Shown here in pieces: positions 1 to 5,284 of a stretch of 5,944 nucleotides of DNA (positions within the stretch are counted from its first letter, which is position 1; the number at the start of each line of letters is the position of its first letter). The notes beneath the pieces are model-generated. The model had not been told where the DNA came from. It did no database searches and saw nothing but the letters and a program-made list of their open reading frames with translations. This DNA comes from Thermomicrobiaceae bacterium. Lineage in GTDB: Bacteria > Chloroflexota > Chloroflexia > Thermomicrobiales > Thermomicrobiaceae. Location of the stretch: the NCBI GenBank assembly GCA_007122555.1, contig SKTL01000369.1, positions 1 to 5,944 on the forward strand, in the 5' to 3' direction. A program made the position numbers and the translations under genes.

Positions 1-1262
1 ATGATCGACTGGGCGGCATCCGCGTTCAGGATCGGCATGCCATAGATCGGACTGGTCGTATCCGTGCGCGCTGCCGGGTTGACGACGTCATTCGCGCCGA
101 CCACCAGCACCACATCCGTACGCTGGAACTCGCCGTTGATTTGCTCCATCTCAAAGAGCTGATCATATGGAACGTTGGCTTCAGCCAGCAGGACGTTCAT
201 ATGCCCCGGCATTCGGCCGGCCACCGGGTGGATCGCATATCGAACATTGATGTTGCGCTTGTCAAGCTCGTCAGCAAGCTCTCGGATCGCATGCTGCGCC
301 TGTGCAACCGCCAGCCCGTACCCGGGAACGATGATCACGTTCTGGGCATAGCCGAGCATCACCGCGGCGTCGTCCGCTGTCGTTTCACGAATCGGCTTGG
401 CTTCCGCGTCTCCAGCGGCGGCTCCGCCTCCGGCAGCGCCAAAGGCGCCGAAGAAGACATTGCTCAGCGGCCGGTTCATCGCCTTACTCATCAGAACGGT
501 CAGCAACATACCGGACGCACCGACGAGCGCACCGGCCACCACCAGGATCTGGTTATCCAGCACGAATCCAGCAGCAGCGGCCGCGAGGCCGGTCATTGAG
601 TTCCGCAGAGCAACGACGACCGGCATATCGCCGCCGCCGATCGGGATGACCAACGCCACGCCGAGCAGCAACGCAAGTCCAAACATCGCCCAGACGGTTG
701 TGTTACCGCCATCCATGCCGACCAGGATCACCCAGGCTGCGGCGACACCGATGACGAGCAAGATGTTGATCGGCATTTGAATCGGGCTGCGAATGGCGCC
801 GCTTGGAAGGATCTCGTGCAGCTTGCTGCCGGCGATCAGACTGCCGGTGAAAGCGACACACCCGACGGTGACGCCGAACGCGACGGAAAGCGCCTCGCCA
901 GTCGAAACCACTCCGTCACGGGAGAACTTCAGGAACTCGGCGGCCGCGACAACGGCTGCGGTGCCGCCCCCCATGCCGTTGAACAGCGCAACAAGCTGCG
1001 GCATCGCGGTCATCTGAACCGAGCGGGCAAGATAGAGCCCGATTCCGCCGCCGATGAGCGTACCGAAAATGATCGCCCAGTAGGTCACGATCTCACGGTC
1101 GATAAGCGTCACCACGAAGGCGATCACCATCGCCGCGATTGCAAGCTGATTCCCCTGCCGGGCCGATGCCGGGGCGCTGAGTCGTTTCAGACCAATGACA
1201 AAGAGAACGGCAGAGATAATATAGGCGACCTGAATAGTCGCTTCTCGATAGTCCTCGATCAT
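1..1262 (-). CDS. pntB: NAD(P) transhydrogenase subunit beta, 3' end cut by window edge
   Basis: This is the beta subunit of the proton-translocating transhydrogenase, an inner-membrane protein that binds NADP(H) and forms most of the proton channel. I translated it by hand from ATG at 1262-1260; 420 codons lie in the window and the frame stays open at the left edge. Residues 1-265 are mostly hydrophobic helices, with the conserved MPQLVALFNGMGG (88-99), GGGDMPVVVALRNS (209-222, with the conserved Asp212) and KAMNR (260-264). The NADP(H)-binding domain III follows, with VPGYGLAVAQAQ (312-323), HPVAGRMPGHMN (345-356), VVGANDVVNPAA (387-398) and SPIYGMPIL (404-412). Family members have about 460-470 residues, so roughly 45-50 C-terminal residues are missing. 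The ATG overlaps the pntAB stop as ATGA, with GGAGGG at 1271-1266 just upstream, which points to translational coupling. Asn95 sits where E. coli PntB has channel His91. Confidence 0.96.
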   Translation of the reverse strand, partial: MIEDYREATIQVAYIISAVLFVIGLKRLSAPASARQGNQLAIAAMVIAFVVTLIDREIVTYWAIIFGTLIGGGIGLYLARSVQMTAMPQLVALFNGMGGGTAAVVAAAEFLKFSRDGVVSTGEALSVAFGVTVGCVAFTGSLIAGSKLHEILPSGAIRSPIQMPINILLVIGVAAAWVILVGMDGGNTTVWAMFGLALLLGVALVIPIGGGDMPVVVALRNSMTGLAAAAAGFVLDNQILVVAGALVGASGMLLTVLMSKAMNRPLSNVFFGAFGAAGGGAAAGDAEAKPIRETTADDAAVMLGYAQNVIIVPGYGLAVAQAQHAIRELADELDKRNINVRYAIHPVAGRMPGHMNVLLAEANVPYDQLFEMEQINGEFQRTDVVLVVGANDVVNPAARTDTTSPIYGMPILNADAAQSI

Positions 1263-1555
1263 TGTCCCTCCACCGGCTTCTTCTTGAACATCTCCAGCAT
1301 CCGGTCAGTGACCGCGAACCCGCCGACCGCGTTCCCGGCGCCGAGAACGACCCCGATAAATCCGAGGACGTGCAGCAACGTCGTGTCGGCCGCGCCGGCG
1401 ACCAGCATTCCACCGATCAGCACGATCCCGTGAATCGCGTTGGTCGCGGACATCAGCGGCGTATGCAACGTCGCCGGCACCCGGTTGATCAACTCGATCC
1501 CGAGAAAGACCGTCAAGAGGAACACGTATACCGCGAGTACAAATTCAAGACTCAC
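1259..1555 (-). CDS. pntAB: NAD(P) transhydrogenase subunit alpha-2 (membrane part of split alpha)
   Basis: This is the small membrane subunit of a three-subunit transhydrogenase and corresponds to the C-terminal membrane helices of the single-chain alpha subunit of E. coli. It has 98 residues from GTG at 1555-1553 and three predicted helices: about 4-23 (FVLAVYVFLLTVFLGIELI), 36-56 and 60-82. The family motif HTPLMSATNAIHG covers 31-43, and His42 lies in the second of these helices. The start was chosen because AAGGAGG (1569-1563) stands 7 nt upstream of the GTG and the GTGA overlap with the pntAA stop fits a coupled operon. The longer frame to 1582 only adds residues read from within pntAA. 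The C-terminus is short and basic (FKKKPVEGQ), and its stop overlaps the pntB start. Length and motif match the split-alpha form known from Rhodospirillum and Thermus. Confidence 0.95.
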   Translation of the reverse strand: MSLEFVLAVYVFLLTVFLGIELINRVPATLHTPLMSATNAIHGIVLIGGMLVAGAADTTLLHVLGFIGVVLGAGNAVGGFAVTDRMLEMFKKKPVEGQ

Positions 1556-2733
1556 GCAGTCCCCTCCTTCTCCTTCATCCACGCCAGTGTCGGTTCGTGC
1601 AGAACCTCGCCGTCCTTCGTCAGCACGACACCCTTCGTGATCTCGTCTTCCATGTTGTACTCGAGCGCGCCGTCGGGCGCGATGTGCTCGAGCAGCGTTG
1701 CGATGTTCTTGGCGTACATCTGACTGGCGTGGAATGGCATCCTGGTCGGGAGATCGAATGGAGACATGATCGTGACGCCGTGTACGACCGTCGTTTCCCC
1801 GGGCGTGGTCACTTCGCAGTTGCCGCCCATCTCGCCCGCCATATCGAGAATGACCGACCCTGGCGCCATTTCCTTTACCGTGTCTTCCGTGATCAGAATC
1901 GGAGCGCGGCGTCCCGGTACGAGGGCCGTTGTAATCACGACATCGGACTTCATGGCGTGGGCGTGAATCGCTTCCTGTTCCTTCTTAATGTGATCCTCGG
2001 CGAGCTCCTTGGCGTAACCGCCCTCAGCCTCACCGGACTCTTCCATTTCAATGTCGATGAATTTCGCGCCGAGACTCTCGACCTGTTCCTTCACCACCGG
2101 ACGGGTGTCGAAGGCCTCAACCTGCGCGCCGAGTCGACGCGCGGTCGCGATCGCCTGCAGGCCGGCGACACCGGCCCCGAGCACCAGCACCTTGGCTGGC
2201 GGAATCGTTCCGGCAGCGGTCATCAGCAGCGGGAAGAATTTCGGCAGATTACTCGCGGCCAGCAGGACGGCCATGTATCCGCCACAGGTGCTCATCGACG
2301 ACAGCACGTCCATCGACTGCGCCCTGGTAATACGCGGAATCGCGTCCATACTCAGCGCGGTGACCTTCTGCTCGGAGAGCTTTACGACGTTCTCCTGGTT
2401 GGTCAGAGGCTGGAGCAATGCACACAGCGTCTGCCCTTCACGCAGCTGGGATATCTCATCGTCTGTCGGTCGCTGGATCTTCAGAATGACCTGCGCCTTT
2501 GAATAGACATCACCGGCCGCGTCCACCAGCGTGGCGCCGGCATCTTCAAAGGCGGAATCAGTGAATCCGGCAAGCTCACCAGCGCCCCGCTCGACGACAA
2601 TCTCGAACGGCTTGCGTGAAAGTTGCCGGATCACGTCCGGAGTCAGCGATACACGCGTTTCACCCTCTCGGGTCTCACGCGGAACGCCAACCGTTAGTTT
2701 TGTGGCTGCATCCGTTTCTTCCGTCGGGGGCAA
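1552..2733 (-). CDS. pntAA: NAD(P) transhydrogenase subunit alpha-1 (NAD(H)-binding domain I)
   Basis: This is the soluble NAD(H)-binding subunit of the proton-translocating transhydrogenase. It passes hydride between NAD(H) and the NADP(H) held by PntB at the cytoplasmic face. It has 393 residues from TTG at 2733-2731. N-terminal signature: VGVPRETREGETRVSLTPD (residues 15-33). The RQD loop that contacts the nicotinamide is intact: in PRITRAQSMDVLSS, Arg134, Gln139, Asp142 and Ser145 match Arg127, Gln132, Asp135 and Ser138 of the R. rubrum protein. A Rossmann motif GAGVAG lies at 186-191, followed by Asp209 (EAFDTRP) at the end of the second strand, which favours NAD(H). The sequence MAGEMGGNCEVT (298-309) is also typical of the family. 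There are no membrane helices, as expected for a split alpha chain. The TTG start is preferred because GAGGAG lies 8 nt upstream. The frame also opens with GTG at 2781, but that codon has no ribosome-binding site and falls inside a dyad. Confidence 0.95.
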   Translation of the reverse strand: MPPTEETDAATKLTVGVPRETREGETRVSLTPDVIRQLSRKPFEIVVERGAGELAGFTDSAFEDAGATLVDAAGDVYSKAQVILKIQRPTDDEISQLREGQTLCALLQPLTNQENVVKLSEQKVTALSMDAIPRITRAQSMDVLSSMSTCGGYMAVLLAASNLPKFFPLLMTAAGTIPPAKVLVLGAGVAGLQAIATARRLGAQVEAFDTRPVVKEQVESLGAKFIDIEMEESGEAEGGYAKELAEDHIKKEQEAIHAHAMKSDVVITTALVPGRRAPILITEDTVKEMAPGSVILDMAGEMGGNCEVTTPGETTVVHGVTIMSPFDLPTRMPFHASQMYAKNIATLLEHIAPDGALEYNMEDEITKGVVLTKDGEVLHEPTLAWMKEKEGTA

Positions 2734-2741
2734 GACCGCAA

Positions 2742-2747
2742 CTCCTC
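2742..2747 (-). promoter_or_regulatory. Ribosome-binding site deciding the TTG start of pntAA
   Basis: GAGGAG on the minus strand ends 8 nt before the TTG at 2733-2731. It supports this rare start codon over the GTG at 2781, which has no purine-rich sequence at a suitable distance. The conserved family N-terminus (VGVPRE) begins 14 residues after this start. Confidence 0.7.
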
Positions 2748-2755
2748 GACACTTG

Positions 2756-2783
2756 ACGTGGAAGGCATCAACGGCTTCCACGT
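2756..2783 (-). repeat. Perfect 9-bp inverted repeat in the pnt leader
   Basis: The arms are ACGTGGAAG (2756-2764) and CTTCCACGT (2775-2783), separated by a 10-nt loop. In the transcript the 3' arm ends 8 nt before the pntAA Shine-Dalgarno sequence. No U-run follows, so it does not look like a terminator. It may be an mRNA stem affecting pntAA translation, or a double-stranded operator; the sequence does not tell which. Confidence 0.6.
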
Positions 2784-2873
2784 ACCGACTGGACTATCCG
2801 TTTCGACTTCGATTCAATTCACTTGCCGGGAACCAGACGTGTGTTCTGTGTCAGTTCCAGACGCGCCCACTGT

Positions 2874-2902
2874 AGCCTACCGAGGGGGCTGATGGCCGTC
2901 AA
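2874..2902 (-). promoter_or_regulatory. Candidate sigma-70-type promoter for the pnt operon
   Basis: On the minus strand a TTGACG hexamer (2902-2897) is followed after exactly 17 bp by TAGGCT (2879-2874). The -35 box matches the consensus at five of six positions and the -10 box at three of six. Transcription would begin near 2867 and give a leader of about 130 nt that contains the 9-bp dyad. It is the best spaced hexamer pair I found in the gap, but the -10 box is weak. Confidence 0.35.
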
Positions 2903-2924
2903 TGCAGGCACACACGAAAGCCTA

Positions 2925-2946
2925 AACCGGGCGTCGCTGACCGGTT
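2925..2946. repeat. Inverted repeat in the gap between the MerR-like gene and pntAA
   Basis: AACCGG (2925-2930) and CCGGTT (2941-2946) flank a 10-nt spacer. Read on the minus strand the stem is followed by TAGGCTTT, so it could serve as a second weak terminator for the gdh cluster. It lies about 20 bp upstream of the candidate pnt -35 box, so it could equally be an operator. The arms are short. Confidence 0.35.
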
Positions 2947-3001
2947 CTAACTCCCTGGTTCATCCTGACTTGTCGGCGCCTCAGTGGGCAACAAACCCGA
3001 A

Positions 3002-3022
3002 CCTGCCCGCAATGCCGGCAGG
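3002..3022 (-). terminator. Possible terminator hairpin at the end of the gdh cluster
   Basis: On the minus strand CCTGCC (3022-3017), a 9-nt loop and GGCAGG (3007-3002) form a GC-rich stem that begins 2 nt after the stop codon of the MerR-like gene. The following bases are TTCGGGTTTGTT, which is only modestly T-rich. The position is what an intrinsic terminator would occupy, but stem and U-tract are both weak. The rest of the 2734-3024 gap holds the second inverted repeat, the candidate promoter, the leader dyad and a 7-bp direct repeat, CCAGACG, at 2833-2839 and 2857-2863. Confidence 0.4.
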
Positions 3023-3024
3023 GT

Positions 3025-3261
3025 TCAGCCCTGGTGGTCCGCGACGACCTGCCGATATTCCTGATTTCGAACGTAATCAACGGTTCGCTGGCACGAGGCC
3101 AGCCACTGGATGACGTCTACTTGTGATCGATCGTAATACGGGATCATCCAGAGCGTCTTCCAGGACCGGATCGGAACGACCATGCCCTGATCCTCAAGCC
3201 GGCGAAGTTCGCGTTCTGACACGCTGGCCTTCTCCAGAGCTTCAGAGCGCTTGAGTTTCAT
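3025..3261 (-). CDS. Small MerR-like helix-turn-helix protein
   Basis: This 78-residue protein resembles the DNA-binding domain of the MerR superfamily without an effector-binding domain. Residues 7-27 (EALEKASVSERELRRLEDQGM) look like the MerR helix-turn-helix, in which SERELRRLEDQG would be the recognition helix leading to the wing. Residues 29-46 (VPIRS ... IPYYDRSQ) look like the wing, and VDVIQWLASCQR (48-59) like the helix after it. The remaining helix is short and polar, so an inducer-binding or long dimerisation coiled coil is absent. ATG at 3261 lies 17 bp after the upstream gene's stop, with GGGG and AAGGA between them. This places the gene third in the gdh cluster. It may regulate that cluster or the downstream pnt operon, but no binding site can be assigned. 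An excisionase-like role is an alternative from the fold alone, but nothing mobile is nearby. The assignment rests on pattern, not on a recognised family member. Confidence 0.75.
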   Translation of the reverse strand: MKLKRSEALEKASVSERELRRLEDQGMVVPIRSWKTLWMIPYYDRSQVDVIQWLASCQRTVDYVRNQEYRQVVADHQG

Positions 3262-3278
3262 CGAAAACCCCGGATCCT

Positions 3279-3791
3279 TCAGTTAACTCGTGACACAAGC
3301 TTCACTGGCGGTGGGCGAAACCCGCCCGCGCTCGCGTACACGCGTCGCGCGTGCGCTGGATTAATGATCTCAGCATTTATCAATCCCGGCGCCATTTGGC
3401 CACAATGCTCGCTGAGTGCGTCGACCAGCGATCGGTCCAGCGCACAGATCAACGACCGCAATGCGACCGTTTCCCGCTCACTATACACTACCAGATACAG
3501 CGGATCATTGATTCGCAGCTGAGGCGTCCCGAATTCCTCGGCCTCTGGCAGTTCATGCTCTTTGTAGACCGCCTGGACGCTACCGTCGAAGCGCATCAGC
3601 GCCATCGCGATCTGATGGGACAGCTCGTGCCGGAAGTACTCCAGCGCCGTTGCATCATGTTCAATCAGCAGTGTCAGCGCCTGCGACGGATCTTCAAGGT
3701 GAAGCCGGCCAGCAGACACTGCAATCGCTCCGTCAACCATGTTCCCGGCTGACAGGGCGAGGTCTTCAACCATTTCGATCATCTGCGCCAT
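3279..3791 (-). CDS. Unrecognised 170-residue protein with an HExxH motif
   Basis: I do not recognise the family. ATG at 3791-3789 follows the gdh stop by 16 bp and is preceded by AAGGGG and AGGAA, so this start is preferred over the longer frame reaching 4061, which would run deep into gdh. The protein appears soluble, with no signal peptide or convincing membrane helix. An amphipathic helical region (about 34-66) contains HELSH at 55-59, matching the zinc-metallopeptidase pattern HExxH. The neighbouring residues (YFR before, QI after) roughly fit the extended zincin pattern. A beta-strand-like pair follows: GSVQAVYKEHE (70-80) and PLYLVVYSERE (97-107), then a helix (108-130) and a Pro-rich, basic tail. 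Possible third ligands such as His79 or the Glu cluster at 83-86 are only guesses. The motif could be chance. Co-transcription with gdh and the MerR-like gene is likely. Function unknown. Confidence 0.8.
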   Translation of the reverse strand: MAQMIEMVEDLALSAGNMVDGAIAVSAGRLHLEDPSQALTLLIEHDATALEYFRHELSHQIAMALMRFDGSVQAVYKEHELPEAEEFGTPQLRINDPLYLVVYSERETVALRSLICALDRSLVDALSEHCGQMAPGLINAEIINPAHARRVYASAGGFRPPPVKLVSRVN

Positions 3792-3807
3792 TTCCTGCCC
3801 CTTCTGA

Positions 3808-5121
3808 TCACCGCTGGCTCCAGCGAAGACTGACCGCACCGGCCACGCGCTCGACTGCGATGAGATATGCTGCCTGCCGCATCGATATTTTTCGTCGTTC
3901 TGTCTCGCGCAGCACTGCGTCAAACGCATTGCGCAATTCCTGATCGAGCATCTTGCGGACCGTAGCGAGATCCCAGCGGTTACCCTGCAGCCCCTGAAGC
4001 CATTCGAAGTAGGAAACAACCACCCCACCGGCGTTGGCCAGAATGTCCGGAGCGATTTCAACTCCTCGCCGGTTCAGGATTTCCTCGGCATCGGCGGTCG
4101 TTGGTCCGTTGGCTCCCTCGACGATGATCCGGGCCCGAATGTCATCTGCGTTAGACGCTGTAATCTGTCCCTCAAGCGCGGCCGGAATCAGCACGTCACA
4201 ATCGAGCGTCAGGACAGCCTCGGGCGGCAGCATCTGGGCATCTTCGCCGCCGTACTCCCTGAGCAATCGAGGCGGCTGGCACTGAACCGATTGCAGGATC
4301 CGTGGAATGTCGAGTCCGTTTTCGTTGTACAGGGCAGCGCTGACATCGGCGACGGCCACCACCTTCACCCCGAGTTCGTGCAGTCGCCGGGCTGCTTCGC
4401 TGCCCACCTTGCCGAACCCCTGAATGACCACCGTGGCGCTCTTGTGCGCAATGTACTGCTTCTCGAGCATGGCCATCGTGATCTGCGCGACCCCGCGACC
4501 GGTGGATTCGCCGCGACCAGGGATACCTCCGAGCGTGAGCGGTTTACCCGTAACGACAGACGGTTCGTGACGACCGACTCGTCGCTCGTACTCGTCGAGA
4601 AACCAGGCCATTATGCGCTCATCGGTGTTGACATCAGGCGCGGGAACGTCGACATGAGCGCCGATAAACGGCGCCAGCGCATTCGCATACGCTCTGGTGA
4701 TCCTGGCGAGTTCCCCCGTAGACAGAACCGAGGGATCACAAACGACTCCGCCCTTTGCGCCGCCGTACGGCAGCCCAAGCAACGCGCATTTCCAGGTCAT
4801 GAGCGCGGCGAGACCCCGAACCTCATCGAGATCAGAATCCGGATGGAACCGCATCCCGCCTTTACCCGGACCAAGAACTCTCGAGTGCTGCACGCGATAC
4901 GCGGTGAACGCTTCTACTCGCCCGTCATCGAGCTCAACGGGCAGGGTAACGGTGACTTCTCGCTCAGGCTGGTCGATGAGATTAAACAGAGAGGAGTCGA
5001 TTTCAAGCATCGCGGCGGCTTCGCGGACATATCGCTGACTATCGTGAAGCAGAACCGAACCGTGTCGTTCTACGACGCCGGTGCGTTCGTCCGTGGATGT
5101 CGTTCTCGCAATGGTCGACAT
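3808..5121 (-). CDS. gdhA: Glutamate dehydrogenase (hexameric, about 50 kDa class)
   Basis: This cytosolic enzyme interconverts glutamate and 2-oxoglutarate plus ammonium with NAD(P)(H). It has 437 residues, a normal length. The N-terminal substrate domain carries GPGKGGMRFHP (84-94), KCALLGLPYGGAKGG (111-125) and PAPDVNT (160-166). Lys87, Lys111, Lys123 and Asp163 match the substrate-binding and catalytic Lys89, Lys113, Lys125 and Asp165 of the Clostridium symbiosum enzyme. Lys87 with Ser370 (VVSYFEW) favours glutamate over leucine or valine. The Rossmann motif GFGKVG lies at 235-240, and Asp259 after the second strand leans toward NAD+ use, though dual specificity cannot be excluded. ATG at 5121 is chosen because AAAGGA lies 10 nt upstream; the frame also opens at GTG 5220, but that would run through the regulatory region. 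It is first in a likely three-gene cluster and has its own upstream gap. The symbol gdhA rests on the family; gudB or gdh would be equally valid names. Confidence 0.95.
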   Translation of the reverse strand: MSTIARTTSTDERTGVVERHGSVLLHDSQRYVREAAAMLEIDSSLFNLIDQPEREVTVTLPVELDDGRVEAFTAYRVQHSRVLGPGKGGMRFHPDSDLDEVRGLAALMTWKCALLGLPYGGAKGGVVCDPSVLSTGELARITRAYANALAPFIGAHVDVPAPDVNTDERIMAWFLDEYERRVGRHEPSVVTGKPLTLGGIPGRGESTGRGVAQITMAMLEKQYIAHKSATVVIQGFGKVGSEAARRLHELGVKVVAVADVSAALYNENGLDIPRILQSVQCQPPRLLREYGGEDAQMLPPEAVLTLDCDVLIPAALEGQITASNADDIRARIIVEGANGPTTADAEEILNRRGVEIAPDILANAGGVVVSYFEWLQGLQGNRWDLATVRKMLDQELRNAFDAVLRETERRKISMRQAAYLIAVERVAGAVSLRWSQR

Positions 5122-5250
5122 GAGAATGTCGTCCTTTCTCCAGAATACCCGTTCGCTGCGGACACAGATTCGTCTATTCCGGAGTATGGAGCAGAACGCA
5201 TGAGATTCCGGTGAAAACACCGGTTAACCATATGAGAATGTCATGAGAGG
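5120..5250. repeat. Direct-repeat array in front of gdh
   Basis: The 11-mer ATGAGAATGTC (plus strand) occurs twice, at 5120-5130 and 5232-5242, and the first copy overlaps the gdh start codon. The core ATGAGA also occurs at 5200-5205 and 5243-5248. The copies at 5232 and 5243 are 11 bp apart, about one helical turn, and the copy at 5200 lies a further 32 bp away. The core also occurs inside gdh at 3860 and 4976, so the hexamer alone is not specific. This could be a regulator-binding array controlling gdh. Confidence 0.45.
5208..5223 (-). terminator. Hairpin between the response regulator and gdh
   Basis: A perfect 6-bp stem, CCGGTG and CACCGG, encloses a 4-nt loop (TTTT on the minus strand). 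It lies 61 bp downstream of the response regulator stop and 86 bp before gdh. No T-run follows on the minus strand (the next bases are AATCTC), so as an intrinsic terminator it is weak. It overlaps the 8-bp palindrome GGTTAACC (5222-5229) and could instead be part of an operator. Confidence 0.35.
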
Positions 5251-5254
5251 ATTT

Positions 5255-5264
5255 GCAGCGCTGC
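5255..5264. repeat. 10-bp perfect palindrome downstream of the response regulator
   Basis: GCAGCGCTGC is its own reverse complement. It extends as TTTGCAGCGCTGCGAA with one mismatch position, giving an imperfect 16-bp dyad (5252-5267). It lies 18-33 bp past the response regulator stop and immediately upstream of the ATGAGA array. It may be an operator half of the gdh control region; it has no loop and so is not a good hairpin. No convincing -10/-35 pair for gdh was found in 5122-5284. Confidence 0.35.
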
Positions 5265-5284
5265 GAACGTGGGGTTGAGGACGG

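Noticed and set aside
777..1433. A 218-codon plus-strand open frame antisense to pntB and pntAB
   Set aside because: The minus strand here encodes the membrane helices of PntB and PntAB without interruption, so the polar plus-strand translation is a shadow.
1597..2502. A 301-codon plus-strand open frame antisense to pntAA
   Set aside because: It lies wholly opposite a clear pntAA. Its composition (many Arg, His and Gln) and lack of motifs mark it as a shadow of the real gene.
2833..2863. A 7-bp direct repeat CCAGACG, 24 bp apart, in the pnt leader
   Set aside because: Too short and too far apart to stand as a site without conservation evidence; mentioned only in the gap description.
2823..3113. 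A 96-codon plus-strand open frame spanning the gap before pntAA
   Set aside because: It overlaps the MerR-like gene on the other strand. It has no recognisable domain and is low in hydrophobic order, so it is not supported as a gene.
3792..4061. A 90-residue extension of the 170-residue protein overlapping gdh
   Set aside because: It would overlap the conserved 3' coding part of gdh in another frame. The ATG at 3791 has a ribosome-binding site and a natural operon spacing.
4291..5214. A 307-codon plus-strand open frame antisense to gdh
   Set aside because: The opposite strand encodes an unmistakable glutamate dehydrogenase with intact catalytic residues. The plus-strand translation is rich in Arg and His with no recognisable motif, typical of a shadow frame in GC-rich DNA.
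5122..5220. A 33-residue N-terminal extension of GDH starting at GTG 5220
   Set aside because: The extension begins inside a hairpin, has no ribosome-binding site and does not resemble GDH N-termini. ATG at 5121 has AAAGGA at a usable distance.
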